DNA from: Linepithema humile
Lineage: Eukaryota; Arthropoda; Insecta; Hymenoptera; Formicidae
Direction: 5' to 3'
Length of the DNA: 64,000 bases
NCBI RefSeq assembly: GCF_040581485.1
Contig: NC_090129.1
Span: 24,806,764 to 24,870,763, forward strand
The stretch's first letter is position 1, and the number at the start of each line of letters is the position of its first letter. Below are positions 14,199-27,639 of this stretch, piece by piece. The notes under the pieces are model-generated. The model made no database searches. It was not told the origin of the DNA and saw only the letters and a list, made by a program, of their open reading frames with translations. The translations under genes and the position numbers were made by a program.

Positions 14199-14950
14199 TT
14201 GAAACTGATATCACCGTCACTATTGAATGCATCGTCGGCAAGGAAAATCTCGACCGACTGCAGAATCTCACACGGTCGGCGGCCACCTTTCGCCGAGGTG
14301 GAGTTAGCACAAAGAGGATATAGGAGCCCCTCCGGTCAGATTAGGCTCCATCGGGCCCCTCTCGCTCGCGCTCCCGCGCCGTCGAAGCCGTTCCTTCGCG
14401 CCGGTTCGTGCTGTCGGGTCCGCCTTGCCTCGTGCATGCGCGCCATGGTCTCTCGCGTCGAGTCGGACCAGCTTCATCGTGGTGCCCAGCTGGATCCGGA
14501 CGGCCATTCGTCGGTCCCGTCGTCGCCGCTCGCGAAGCGAAGCGGAGTCGAAGCGGAAACTTGGCGCGACGCGTTCTAGCGCGCTGTGTCGTCGCCTTCG
14601 TCGTCGTCGTCGTCGTGAACGATAAGCCGAGCTGAGCCGCGCGGACTCTTCGTGCTCTCTGATGTAACTCCCTTCTCCCTGCACCCGTGAAACCGCATCG
14701 CGGCCGCCGTAGTATATCGCCGCGATTACGCACACACACTCGAGCGTCGCGCCGAGCGGTCCCAACGTTCGAGCGATCCCGTAGATCGTCCGCGATCGCC
14801 TGCGACGCGTCCTCGCGCGCGCGCCGCGAGTCTGCCGCCGGGACCGATCCGCGCTGATCGAGGTCGGAGCCGATTTCGCGAGTGCGTCTTTTGTGCGCGG
14901 CGATCACCTTCGCGGGGTGAAGGACGTGAGAACCAGTGAAACCTGTGAGT
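14199..14950. promoter_or_regulatory. GC-rich CpG island, candidate promoter / 5' exon
   Basis: This is the most GC- and CpG-rich block of the left half, in strong contrast with AT-rich DNA on both sides. In insect genomes with heterogeneous composition such blocks often coincide with promoters and 5' untranslated exons. A plus-strand donor-like cctgtgagt lies at its right edge (gt at 14945). Long open frames on both strands here are expected from base composition and have no recognised similarity. Whether it serves the RhoGEF gene to the right or the membrane-protein gene to the left cannot be told from sequence. Confidence 0.4.
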
Positions 14951-17900
14951 CTCGTGGATACGCGTCTGGAGCAAGAGGATTTTACAATCGGTCGCGTAAA
15001 TCGGATTTTACGAGTCTTATCGCGTCAATTAATAACTTAATTCCGCTATCAATTTTATGCATGTTGATTGTTTTATCTGAAAATCGAGAGATTGCGTGAT
15101 GCTTTTGTTCGTGGACAGATCGAAATGATCGAGACAGTCTTGTGCGGAGTGTTCTTATGCAAATAATGAACAAGTAGAACGAATATGGATTTATCGAAAA
15201 TTTATTAGCTAAATCGATTCTGCATATTAAGTGATCACTCTTTTAGGTTATTGTGGGAGAAAAATGAACAAAAGTGGACTCCAAGTCCATCGACAGAATT
15301 GAAGTGAAGTGGGAAAGTGCAAATCTGCGATTTGTATCGCGCAAAATTGTTTCTTGATATCACTGAGCAAAACTTCGACATATGAATCGTAGTTGTAACT
15401 TATGTTTGAATATCATTTCTTTCCGAGTCAATGGCACGCGTAAAGATCGGCGCAAATCAAACCACGAATTTAATTTAGACGAGACAAAAAATGTCGCACT
15501 TTTAACGATTCATAAAATAATTATAAAATAAAAGAATATCGCAGTGTTTATTGAGATCGCAATCGCGGATCGACTCGCTGTGCGATCAGGTGATAAACCG
15601 GAAAGAAACGGTCCGAAGACGGAATCGGGAGGAAGTGAGGTATCTAGATTTGTAGAACGACTGCGTTGTGCTGATGTGTGCCACGGATATACGTTGTGCC
15701 AGTGCGCGCGGTTGAGTAAAATCGACTCGGCGATTCGACTGGATCTCTCCTTCGTGGACGGGTGATTGAAATCGCTGATTTTCCCGAGTGACTGACGCGA
15801 ATAACTGTCGCTATAAGCGCGCGTGCAAGTACGGCGAGTGCAGGCGTACTGACGAAAATTCCAGTGTCAAGTTTTTCGTCTGACAAGTGACACATCTCAC
15901 TGACGGATTTCGAATGATGGATCTGCGCGTTGTCACTCAGCATGTGTACTTTCTCAGATGTAATCACGAGGAGGGCATCGGCGAAAGTATTTTCGATTGT
16001 CTGCATAAGTAAGTTTCTACAGCAATGTGTAAAACTTTTGCGTTGTATCATCGAAATGCGTGATTATCGGATACGAAGTGTGCTTCGAAGATCGCAGAAC
16101 AAGATAATAATGTTATAAACGATACAAGGATTAAACTCCGAGAATTTGGAAACGAGTTGACCCTTATACGAGAAACATGAGAGGTTTAAGGGATGATAGG
16201 ATCTTTGCGTTTAACGAAGTTAAAATATCCCAAGATCTTAGATTTCTCTGAGAGACTTTTGAGAAACTTCTGAGACTTTAACATTCTAAAATGAGCAAAA
16301 ATGTAATTGGAAGATTTATCAAGTGATCTCTCCACTCGATACATCTTCTCATCGTATATTTAACTGTAAACATACTTGATCCAGTTTTATATTTGCATTG
16401 AATATTTGATTTTTATATCAAATAAGAGTTTAGAAATCGGATAATTTTTTTTCATTTAGTATGAAGTCTAAAAATATGATTCTTAAGCAAATAAAAAATT
16501 ATGCAACACATAAATAATATAAGACTATTTTCACTTCGATACATTTGAGCAATTTGCGTTTAGGCAGAAAATTTGAAGTTTGATAAGAGGATATCTCGTA
16601 AAATTTAGTGCTGTGAAAAAATCTATGAAAATTTACTTCTTCTTGTGTGTATCGACGGGTCTCTTGCATTTGCGATGCAACACGCACTTTCTTGGCCCTG
16701 AAGTCAAGCGCGGCACAACGTTCGCCAGCGCGTCCTTGATTTTCGCTCGATTAGTATCCGCGCGCGCGGATCGCCCGTTATTGAAGGGGAGGAAAAAGTA
16801 CCGGGCGTCGTTCCGGTTGGCCGTTTCGGTTCAACGGCCCGTGCTGAAACGGCCTGTACCAACGGCGGCTGCACGCGTTCGTTCGCGCGCGAGCGCGCGT
16901 GTGCACAATACCGATTCTTTGCACGCTACGACGAACGGAGGAACGTGGCTTCCGGGATTGCTTGGGATTTACTGGTGAACTTTCACCGATCGGCAAAAAA
17001 TTGCGATGTTTTCCGCTCGAACAACGCCGCGGGAACGAGCGAACGTTATATTCATAAATGCCGGCGCGACCCTCTCTATTGTATTTATATCCATAATTTA
17101 CCATTTTTTTTTGTTCTCTTCTTTTCTGGAGCCGATATATATACAACAATATAAAATAAATTTTGCCTATTATGATTTAATTTTTTTTACTTAACAAATA
17201 TCGTCACTCTCTATTCAATATTTATTAATATATTTTCTTTCTATATAATTTCTTGTTTTAATAACTTATCTTTAAAGAGATTCGGAATAATGATTTGTCT
17301 TATTTGCTGCTAATTTTAACAGACCGGTATGCGCGTTATCAAGCTAATTTAGAAGATCTGTGGAATTTCTAATATTTGCCACGCTTATCGAATATTTGCT
17401 GTTTTTTTTTTTCAAATTGATTATCGAAATCTATGGTGCCATCAAGTGTAAAGTATGAAGTCTTAAGGAACGAGAGGACAAACAAGACATTCCTTTGCGG
17501 CCCGTTGCTCCTTGCAGTTGATTATACAAATGGTGCAAACTTTATTTTCTTTTTTTTACTGAGCTTATTGTATCCATGATTACGTGAGCGTCTAAGGAAT
17601 TTCGCGCACGAACGCGGCAATAAGATTCAGCACCTGATATCCACACTTGTATTAAAACAGCTGTGAAGGTGTGCAACTTCAGATTTCCTTTATTGCAATT
17701 TCTTGTCGAACTTGATAACAATCGTATCTCTTGTACTTTATTACAATAATCATAAAAGTAAATTTTTAATAATAATATCAACAAATTAAATATGACACAT
17801 GTGCAAGTTACAGTTTTGTTCTGAACTAACTAAAAACTTTAATAATTAGTTTCATGTAAAATACAAGATTTTATCAAACAGAATTATAAATTAATTCTGA

Positions 17901-20900
17901 CAAGTGTTGAATATTTGATTGCACATTACAATTGAATGCTGAAAAGTGTTACGCAAACGGATGACAGCTATAGAATTTCTGTGGAAATAAAATCCGAATT
18001 TGTCGATGAAAGCGAAAGATATGAGGAAACGCGACAAGCCTGGGATACAACGCGCTCGTACATAATTACTTCTCGAAAGATACAACTGCGTTCCAACTGC
18101 GTTAAACAGTGAAATAAATCCGGGGACGGGACTCAGATTAGATCTCATAGTAATCTCTACCACCCAAGAAATGCATACAGGGACGATGTAACCGAAGAGT
18201 AAAGGTCCTCGGTTTCGCTCGGCGCGGCTGATTAACCCGCGTCTCTCTCTTTCTCTCTTTTTCCTCTCTTCCCGTTCTCTCAGATCTTATTGCCGATGAG
18301 GCTGTTAATTCCTCTTACGGCGCGCCCCGCGAATTCCAACGGAAGGCCGAAGAAAATCAATGCGGCGCGTTTGGTCCGCGGACACGAAGAGGGATGTTCC
18401 TGGTCGCGGCCACTGGCTCTCCAAAGGCACGACGTATAAATACCACCTCGTTGCGAGCCCTCTCTTCTTCCTCCTCCGCCGTCGTATTCTCGCCCGCTCC
18501 TTCTCTCCTTGGCCCGCGGAGTCTATTTAGATAATCTTCCGCTTGGCGGGAGCGGCACTTGGCGCGGCAAGGGAGCGTCTTCTTCGCGGTGGCTTTCACC
18601 AAGGTGGCATCGCGTTCCTCGCTTGTGCATCTAGCGATCTTCTCCTCTTGCTTCTGCTTCGTCTATCGCTTCTTTCGTAATCACCGTCAGTACCCGGTGA
18701 AACTTTTTGGCATCCGCCACGCCCGTACGTGAACGCCGGTGACTCGTGCGACGGCCTTGAAGAGAACCCCGAGGTAAACCTCGAAGAGAGCATCCCGAAG
18801 CACATCGAAAAGGGCTCAAAGAGAAATCTCGGCGGAGTTTCAACGAGAATCTCGAGGACGCTCTTAAGGGTTGTTCGAGAGAACTTTGAACAGTATCTTC
18901 AAAGAAAGCACGTAAAATATTTTGAAAAGTTCTTGAAAAAGATACTTCTACATTATTTTAAGAAACTCAAAATGAGAAAAGTTTTCAAGACAAATATGAA
19001 AATAATAATAATTTGTGAAAATAATTATAACGCAGAATTGCAGTATATCATTTTGAGCGAAATTAACGGAGGAATTTAAACATTTCTGAAGATTCTTGAA
19101 GAAAAATCTTAATAGAGATCGAGAGAGCTTCTCTCTTGAAAAGCCAGAGTTCGATTTGTCGAGTCCGGCGTGGTACCGGAAGTTTTCGAAAGGCGGACAA
19201 CGTGGTGGGGCGTGCGTGGGTGAGAGGTGATTAACTTTTGAGTGAGAAGATGCTGCGGTCAGTGATATTGGTAGACGATGATGGGGCTCGCTGATGCCAT
19301 CGAATTTATTCTTGGAGGGTACGTACTCGATGTGCCGATTTATTGACTCACGAATTGTTTGTTTGGCACAGGATCGATAAGGATATATTTGGATATCGCG
19401 ACGTGATAAAACGAAACAGTGGTTTTGGTTACTTTCATTAAGTACAGTTCTCGAGTCTCACGACCTTGCTCCGGGTTCACCGAAATTCGTTTACGTTACA
19501 TGAGAAAACAGTACGTGTCGCGAAACTTTTCATATCAGTTTCTGATATGAAAATATTTCACTACGGCAGACGAGAAATTTATCACTGAAATTTATCGCAA
19601 AACGAATTAATTATCAAGATATTTTTGGTAAATAAAAGTCTTGTTCTTATATTTTTTAATTAAGCGCATATTTTCTAAAAAGCAATTATTCAAATTTATC
19701 TCGTTTGAATAGTTGGTACTGTTTACTTTTAATACGAAGTTAGTCGTAGCTTTTTTAAGCAAAATTAAAATAGTTGTAAATTTATTCACTTCTCATTGCA
19801 TGAGCAAACGTTTTATTGTGTCACGATTCTAATCAATATTATTGATTATTACGCGTCTTTGACATAACTTTTGGAGAAAAGCTGCATACATTTATACTTG
19901 AGAAGCCGACATTCCATCGCGGGATTGTTAACCAAACATTTGATGATTTGGAATACGACTCTCAATTGCGAAACATCAAGATGTTCTGTTTACACGATAA
20001 TGAAGCTGTCGTTATCGAGCTCAATGATGATGGTTTGTCATTACATTAGCCGATTTACTGAAGATGGCTTGTTCGTTCTCAATATGCTTGTCTGCAATTT
20101 CTTTCTTGCAAATAATATAGATTCGACCTCGTTAGATATTGCGCAAATTATTTTTGTAAACAATAAACGACAAAGAACCGTAATACATAATTTGAAATAT
20201 TTTTTTATCGAATTTCTCTATAGGGAATAATATGTCGTTACAATTATTCTTCAGATATTGAATGAAACTTTTCTAAAATAACTATTTCAATTATGTTACC
20301 TCCGTCACGGAAAATTGGCGTCGCGAGGCGTATTCGAAGACGAGTCACCGTGCGCGGTGAGCGAGTGAGATATAAATATCACCACTTCAATTTTCTTAAG
20401 CAGAAACACAGTTAGTCATCGCATTAAAAATATCGCGTCGTATCTCCCGCGGTTAATAGCGATTAATTAATGACGCAATCCGGCCCGTCGAAAGTGGTAC
20501 GGGCGGAAATAAGTTTCGCGGACTTTTCAATGTAGCATACTGCGGAAAGAGGATTACAGGAGGTAAGTATCCTCCGGCCGTCGACCAGTTTTGTGCGGCG
20601 ATTTATAACGAACGATTTGCAGAGACTTATGGGGCGACTTTCGATCGATATGCAAATGAGGGGATCGCGCGGCTTACGCGGCCGTTTAGACTTAGATCGG
20701 GAATTAATTTATTTGTAAGCGACGGACGGTCGCCGGGATGGTCGCGTCGCGCGATTAGATCGACTTAAATCGCGTTCGTTTAATTAAACACAAAAAGTTC
20801 GTAAATATATTATTGGCCAATTATCAAGCCGTTGCATGTATTTAAAGGTCATCTCTTAAATCTTAATTTTATAACTCTAGCATATTTATCTTGTTTCTGT

Positions 20901-23900
20901 CTGGTTAAGTGGAAAAAATAGAGTGTAATATATTATCGGAAATGCTTTACATTACATAAATTTATTTAGAAAGTTAGAATTACGATTCGACTATAAATAT
21001 GATATATTTGAACTTATAAATTATTATCAAATATTTTTCTCACATTTATATATTATTATGATACTTGAAACTAGAAATATTTATCGACGTAGCTTATTTG
21101 TCATTTGTTTTCTCTTATATTAATATGAAAGATATTTTACATTAGCAGATATTCGCGACAATTAAAAGTGATTGACGCAAATTTGTTCGTCGCATGAATC
21201 GCAAATTAACCCGGCGCAAAATCGACCGAGGCCAGCGGGCGAGCTGTTTTTGTGTAAAAGGTCGCATCTTGCTATATTTAGAAACATTTCCTCAATAGAA
21301 AAATTTTTAAACCCTCCGATAAGCTATTTTCTTTTGCGTTTTATGGGATAAAGGAAGTATTAGTATTACGTTGGTGGATCATTTGGTATGCAGAGACGAC
21401 TAGCAGTCGCGGGTTTGCCCTCAGGCACAAGAGCCTTCTGTTGCTTTAACAGATTAGTATGGCAATCTGTTTAGATAATCGTATACATATCTGTCCACAA
21501 TGGAAACTTGTGACACAAACAAGTAATTTATATAGTGATGAAATCCACAGAGGCGTAAAGCATTCAAAATTGCATTTATTCTCGTCGATATAACATTTTA
21601 TAACTAAGTAAAATTTTTTATTAAATTTTTTTATTTTTTACAACATTTGTAATTACATTAATAGATTATTAAAACCATAATTTTGAGTTTAGAGTATCTC
21701 AAAATAAATATAACGAAATGGGCTTTTATGTTTCGCAATATTGGAAATTGAAATCTTATTGAGATTTTTTGCGAAAAGAGATCAGTCATCTATAACGAAA
21801 TGAGATGAGATGCAGCAAATCTGCAGAAAGAAATATGCGAAGGTCTCGCTGTCTATGTGGGCGTTCCGTCAATTTCGAGGTTTTACACCTCATATACGTT
21901 GCGGGCGTGGAATAATTAAATTCAGTACGCGACACTGCGGCGCGGAATTCTAAGAGTTTCCTTTAAGTATTGCATTCAAGATATTTCCAAGAACCTATCA
22001 AGAAAGCAATATCTTTTAAATAACAGACTTGTAAACGTGTCAAGTAATCTCAAAGTCTCGATAGAAGAAAGAAAGAGATTTGAAGATATTAACAAATTTT
22101 ATACCACTATAGTAATATAAAATATGATATTAGTCTTTTTCCTGTTAATGAAAAGTGCAATCTTTAAAACGTAAAATGTTGTAATCTGTAAAACATTAAA
22201 TTAGTTCTAAAAATGTTAATTAATTGAGGTCTTCGTATTTAAATTTTAAACTAAGTTGACATTGTTTATAACTCGAAAATATTGGTGTCCTGTCGTTTAT
22301 AACTTTTAATTTTAAATATCTTCATTCTTTAATGTTTTGGCGACGTGAAGTTGCGAGTCCGACGCAAAATTGTCGAAATACGCGAGAATGCACTTTTGAC
22401 GCGGGTGCTTATCGTTTCGCAAATAAACCTCACGACACGCAGCGCTGCACTGCGATGACAAAGCATCGCGAATGTTTATCGGTTATTTGCGCTGGGACGA
22501 GTTGTGCCCCCTCTTGTGCAAATAACGCCCCGTGAAATGGAATGCGGCTGCTTCTCCTTATGTGACGCTTTCCTTTTTCGGGACTGGCGTCGAGCCGCCG
22601 CCGGTAATAACTGAAATTATGTATCATCCGTCCAAAAATATATTTTAGGACAAATATATGTTCTTTGTCATAAAAATAAATTCAAGGTTATATAGATATT
22701 TAAAAAAATAAAATTTTATGAATTATTATAGCGCATATTATATAAATTATCATTAACAGTTAATATAGATTTTAGGCTTACAATTAGGATATGAATGAAA
22801 AAAATAAGCAATTTATATAAAATAACTGAGAAACGAGAGAATTATTATTAAAGAAAATAATAAGCTTTGTTTTATTGAGTGTAAATCTTGTCTCGCTTTT
22901 TTAATCGAGCGAATTGATTCAATTGGTGGACCGGATCAAGTCGAATGGATTGCGACGCACGCGTTTATAATAGCAGCTGGACCATACGAGAGATCTGCGC
23001 GCTTTCGTTTCGGTTTTCTTACGTGCTCCGCGTGCCGGATAAGCTGTAATCTTTCTTTTCTCTGCGATCTTGATCTTACGCCGGGGCAAGAACCCCTTCG
23101 ATCAAATAGCAACGCGCGAAGATGTATTGCTCGCGCGTGTTGCCCGCGACTTTGTTTTTTACCTTCATAGGTCTCTGCTTTGCTTTTCCCTTTTCGATTT
23201 AACTATCTCATCGTATTCGTTTTTTTTTTTTACATATATGTTAAACATAATATAGGATAGAAAAGGACTTAACGTTAATAATTTATTATTTTAATGAAAT
23301 ATAACATATTTTATGATATTTTACATTTGAATGCGTCACAAAATCATTGAAATTTGGGTCGAAAAAATCTAATTAATAACGTTTTTAAGATACATATTGC
23401 ACAAAAATTGATTGCATGCATAATGTAGTGAGCAGCGTAGTATGCGTTATGTCTGGAATATGTTGCATATGATCGTTTTGGAAATCGCGATGTGGATAAA
23501 CATCCTACACGACGATATTGATTCGACCTTGGTACAGTCTTAATTATTTGGTAGTGTGTTTATCGATTATGCGTCTTATCGCGCACGTAAAAGCAGCCGA
23601 ATCGCACTTGATATCTCGTCTGTTGAACAACATTACATCGTGATGAGACAAATAAATTTTTTAATTTTTGTTATTATTATTGTAAATATTTTTAATTATC
23701 TAATTTTTAATTTTATTTTTACCTGATTTATTTTCAAATATGACATTAACAATGTTGACTTGTTTTTCATAAGACATCTCGGATTATTTATTTGAATTTT
23801 GTATTACGTTACTCTATTTTTATTTACTCAATAACAATTTTTAATACTTTAGATTTAATCTTAAATAAAATGGTATTAAAATGGAGGGGACAATATTTTA

Positions 23901-24234
23901 ATATTTTATACATTTGAATATTTTTGTTAAAACGCACTTGAGAGAGAGACAGTTATTCATCTGCATACAAAAATAATTTCGACGTTTTTTTAATAATATA
24001 GGATATATTGAGTGATTGCAAGGGTTTTGATAGAAAAATGGACTAAGTAATTTTATTAAACTAGACACACAAGTGCACCATTTATTTTCTAATTAGAAAG
24101 AAATATAAATCTATAATTAGAAAAAATTTTTAATTAAAAAGAAATCTATAAAGTTATAACAAATAACAGCTTTCTTAATTAAGTTTTTTGTTTAAAGAGA
24201 ATTGAATTAAAAATATTGTAGAAAACAATTTTGC
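14951..24234. other. Noncoding stretch with scattered GC-rich patches
   Basis: No coding exon is supported. GC-rich patches occur at about 15.5-15.9, 16.67-17.06, 18.2-18.85 and 20.45-20.75 kb. The patch at 16.8 kb contains a small inverted repeat (ggccgtttc / gaaacggcc at 16819 and 16846). A short ATG-opened frame at 19278-19318 ends at a gtacgt donor-like site but does not join any downstream RhoGEF exon in frame. The rest is AT-rich. Confidence 0.4.
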
Positions 24235-24447
24235 TATTCAATGTTACCGATTGTCAGTTAGCTTTTATATCACTATATTTTTTACGTAAGTAAGTAAAGT
24301 AAAAGATAAGGCAAAAAATGGTAAATAGAGACGCTAGGAATAATTTTTTATTTTATATTATGTACCGCTGATAGGACAAACAACATTTTTGTCGATCCGC
24401 GACCAAATTTCACCGACGAAAATACGTTTTCCGTCACATTAAAAAAA
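24235..24447. repeat. Dispersed 213-bp element, copy A
   Basis: This matches 25577-25789 over 213 bp without gaps, with about 13 differences by eye, nearly all transitions. Both copies end in a run of A, and sequence beyond the run is unrelated. A shared A-tail with unrelated flanks suggests a retroposed short element (SINE-like or a 3' LINE fragment), but no RNA polymerase III box was confirmed. Confidence 0.8.
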
Positions 24448-25102
24448 TCCAAACAACACAATGGATAGACGCCAAACGGCGTAACGTCGCCAATAAACAC
24501 ATTTTTTACGTCAACAAAAGAGAAACGATTTTTTTCTCGAATTTCATCTTCCCATCGCGACGAATTCGCGGGCGTTTTGGCGCGAGTTCGTTTCAACGAT
24601 TCGCGACGTCGATCCGTCATCGATTACGAACAAAGTGACGCAATACCTACGAGGCTTGATAACCGTCGATCTTATTTTATGGTAGCAACGCACATGAATA
24701 ATAATAGGCGTGCTTTTAACGGGCGCGTGGTTTTGTTGAGTGGTGGTATGCACAATCAAGAATCATTTACATTCCTTTACACATTTAGATCTTTGATAAG
24801 ATACAAATAAACTTTTAAACCCTTTTTTTAATTTTTTATATAATTTCTTAAATTTTGCCATTGCAAGATTGAATAGAAGATCATGATGTACAAATACAGA
24901 TTTTATAAATATTCGAAGAAGAAACTGTTTCTGATATTTTCGAATACTAACAATTTTTTTAATTCTTAAATGTGTAAAGCTTTTCTATTTCTAGATCATT
25001 TTCGATATACCTACATTTAGTTTCGAGCAGTTTGAAAAATTTTGCAGTCGTATCGGAAATTAGCTTTGTGCCGGAAATATATTCGGAACAAAAAAAACAG
25101 TT

Positions 25103-25144
25103 TCGAACGGGAAAGAAGGACGATCGAACGGGAAAGAAGGATGG
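25103..25144. repeat. 21-bp tandem duplication
   Basis: The segment tcgaacgggaaagaagga occurs twice with a 21-bp period, at 25103 and 25124. It lies between the two copies of the 213-bp element. Confidence 0.75.
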
Positions 25145-25576
25145 CATACTATTGGTCCCTCGAGTAGCGGCAATAATGCACGTCAGCGGCTTCCGGCCCG
25201 ACGAAGCGTCCCGTTTGCTTTAACGGTGATAATAAATTCGAAGCGGGTGTTTTATGCAAGGCCGCGTGCGCGAGAATTTCAGCGAATTTTCATACATTAA
25301 ACCTGTCAGCCGCTGCCACGCTTATCTACTTAAACGGGCGCCCGTCCATTAAACCGCTATTTCTTTTAACTGCTCGGGTATAAATTGCAATTAAATCTGC
25401 ATTCTACACACTTTTGTCGCGTGCACGATATAAACTTTGTTATTTATTTAAATAGTTGACAGTTAACCTTCTTAATACCAAATAGGGATAAGAACGCTTC
25501 GAGTCATATAAGCTTTGAAATGTTACTTAAATTACAGATCTGGTGTTTCTTAATTAATAAGTTTTATAATGTAGGT

Positions 25577-25789
25577 TACTCAATGTTGCTGATTGTCAAT
25601 CAGCTTTTATATCACTATATTTTTTACGTAAGTAAGTAAAGTAAAAGATAAGGCCAAAAATGGTAAACAGAGGCGCTAGGAATAATTTTTTATTTTATAT
25701 TATGTACCGCTGACAGGACAAACAACATTTTTATCGATCCGCGACCAAATTTTATCAACGAAAATACGTTTTCCGTCACATTAAAAAAA
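25577..25789. repeat. Dispersed 213-bp element, copy B
   Basis: This is the second copy of the element at 24235-24447 in the same orientation, 1342 bp downstream. It contains the shared block acgtaagtaagtaaagtaaa and the block around gtaccgctga. It ends in seven A residues, after which the flanks diverge. Confidence 0.8.
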
Positions 25790-27639
25790 CGGCTACGTGT
25801 CACAATATATAAAATAAATATATTAATGAAAAAGAAAATTTTAATTTTTCACAATTGTTTGTTTAAAAGAGAAAGTAAAAAATAATTTTTCTCAATATAA
25901 CGTGTATTATGTAAAAGTCACTCGTTATTAGCGAAGTCAACCGGTAATAGCCGATAATTTTGATAATATAACGCTCACCCACATCTACGGTCATTGCTAC
26001 TCTCTACCATTGACCGCTATTCCATCCAATCGTTATTTTACATCGCAGCGTGGGAGGCAGTGTAGGTAGCAGATCGAGATTTATGCAGCATAATTACAGT
26101 TTTACTTTAATTACTTACTTATTTATCCGCGCGTGATGAACGACCGGCGAGCGATCTGTGAAATTCATTCATTCAAATAGCATCGCGACAATTACGCGCT
26201 ATAACAATCAGCTGATCCGATTCGGATTATTGCACGCGCCTTTTATTGATCCCGATGGGAAATGTGCAATTAGCGCGTGTCAATACGCTATCGTGAAGCT
26301 TTAGAAGTGCGGAAAACGGTTTTAGAAATATTGTGAACGTATAGTAAAACAGCAAAATGTCTGTAAAACGGTTTTTATATATAAATCACCACAAGTCTCT
26401 CTATGGCCTATATTTTGACTGCACATTTCATGCTAAATATGACTGTGCAAAAATGTTTCGATTCTGACTTTAATTTACTTAATATTATAATAAAATATGC
26501 TAAATACTCACGTAGGTGGGATAGAATCCACATTTCATTATTTGAAATTGATTTTATATAAAAAGAATTACGATACATTGGCGCGACGGCGACTTCCTGT
26601 CATTACTCTGAACCGTGCTGGTTTACTGGGAACTTTATAGATATCTACACTGCGCGTTTTTACGATTCTGTAACGATGTCAATGGCGACTTCACCGAAAC
26701 GCACAGCGGGATACGGCATCCTTGAAGTTTGAAGAAACGTCGTAATTTGTCACGCAACTTACTACGATTTAAGAATACGCTCGACGAGAAAGAAAAATCA
26801 GAAGAGTAAAAAATATTACGGACAAATTTCAGAATAATATAAATAAAATTATTTTACTTAATTTTGTTGTTGACATTTTTGAAAATCTCAAAGTTGCAAT
26901 GTTTTAAATTATAGAATTAGCATTGTAGAACAAGTGCGCGCTATTTTAAAGTCACTTTATTTTGTAGAGGGTTTAAAAATAATGGTGCGTTGCAAAGTTT
27001 CGCTCGTTACAGCAATTTATTTAATTTGTAAAGCGAAATACCTTGTGCCGTCGGGAAATCACAGAATCGCTTCGAATTCTCGGAAAGTTTTTCTTAACTT
27101 CACCCATAGAACCGAAATCGGAAGACGTTGGTAAGCTCATTCTCGGATCTGACGAGAGCGAAGAAAGAGTTTCGCAGCCAGCATTGATCTTGCTACCGCG
27201 TGATGGCCTCGTCACTTCCGGTAATGGCGCGACCATTCGCAACTTTTAATGGTAGCGGCTCGTGAATTGCGGTGAGCTTCATTCATCGGTTGTGGCGCAC
27301 GATAAATAAATAAGACCGTGGCCGACAGTTATTGGGGAATGCGCGGACGTTCGCAGTAATTCACGCAGCGATTCGCATTTTGCGTGCGTAAGTGCGTGAT
27401 GTGTCCGTCGCGTGAGCTGCTCGCTTGTAACTCAAGCGAGATCGTTAATATCTCGCAAGATGAATCTAGCTCGTTAGTCCACGCGCAAGACACTCAAAAA
27501 CGACTCGTGCGAGCTGTAATCTTTTTTCGCGCTATGCAACGCAAGATTTGTCTCCTTTTCCATTTTATGCGTGCCATTCTTAGTTTGGCGCTTGACTGCT
27601 TTTTTCATTCATGTTTGTTTCACGTGGTTTGAATTTCAG
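25790..27639. other. Region just upstream of first RhoGEF coding exon
   Basis: No coding exon is recognised. CpG-rich sequence at about 27.25-27.4 kb includes a consensus donor (gtaagt at 27388). Together with the acceptor at 27639 it would define a 252-bp intron. This makes a 5' untranslated exon ending at 27387 plausible. The preceding part is AT-rich with moderate GC patches at 26.0-26.3 and 26.6-26.75 kb. Confidence 0.4.

Noticed and set aside
14304..14907. Minus-strand open frames of 153 and 188 codons in the CpG island
   Set aside because: Arg/Ala-rich translations open in several frames at once, as expected from GC-rich composition. No similarity or splice-consistent context was seen.
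18357..18843. Minus-strand frames and a plus-strand 116-codon frame at 18.3-19.1 kb
   Set aside because: The region is GC-rich but the frames have no recognised motif, and the plus frame decays into Lys/Asn-rich AT sequence. It may be untranslated exon or regulatory DNA.
24348..24620. 90-codon minus frame across repeat copy A
   Set aside because: The frame is not kept in copy B and no protein family was recognised. It might be transposon debris, but a coding call is unsupported.
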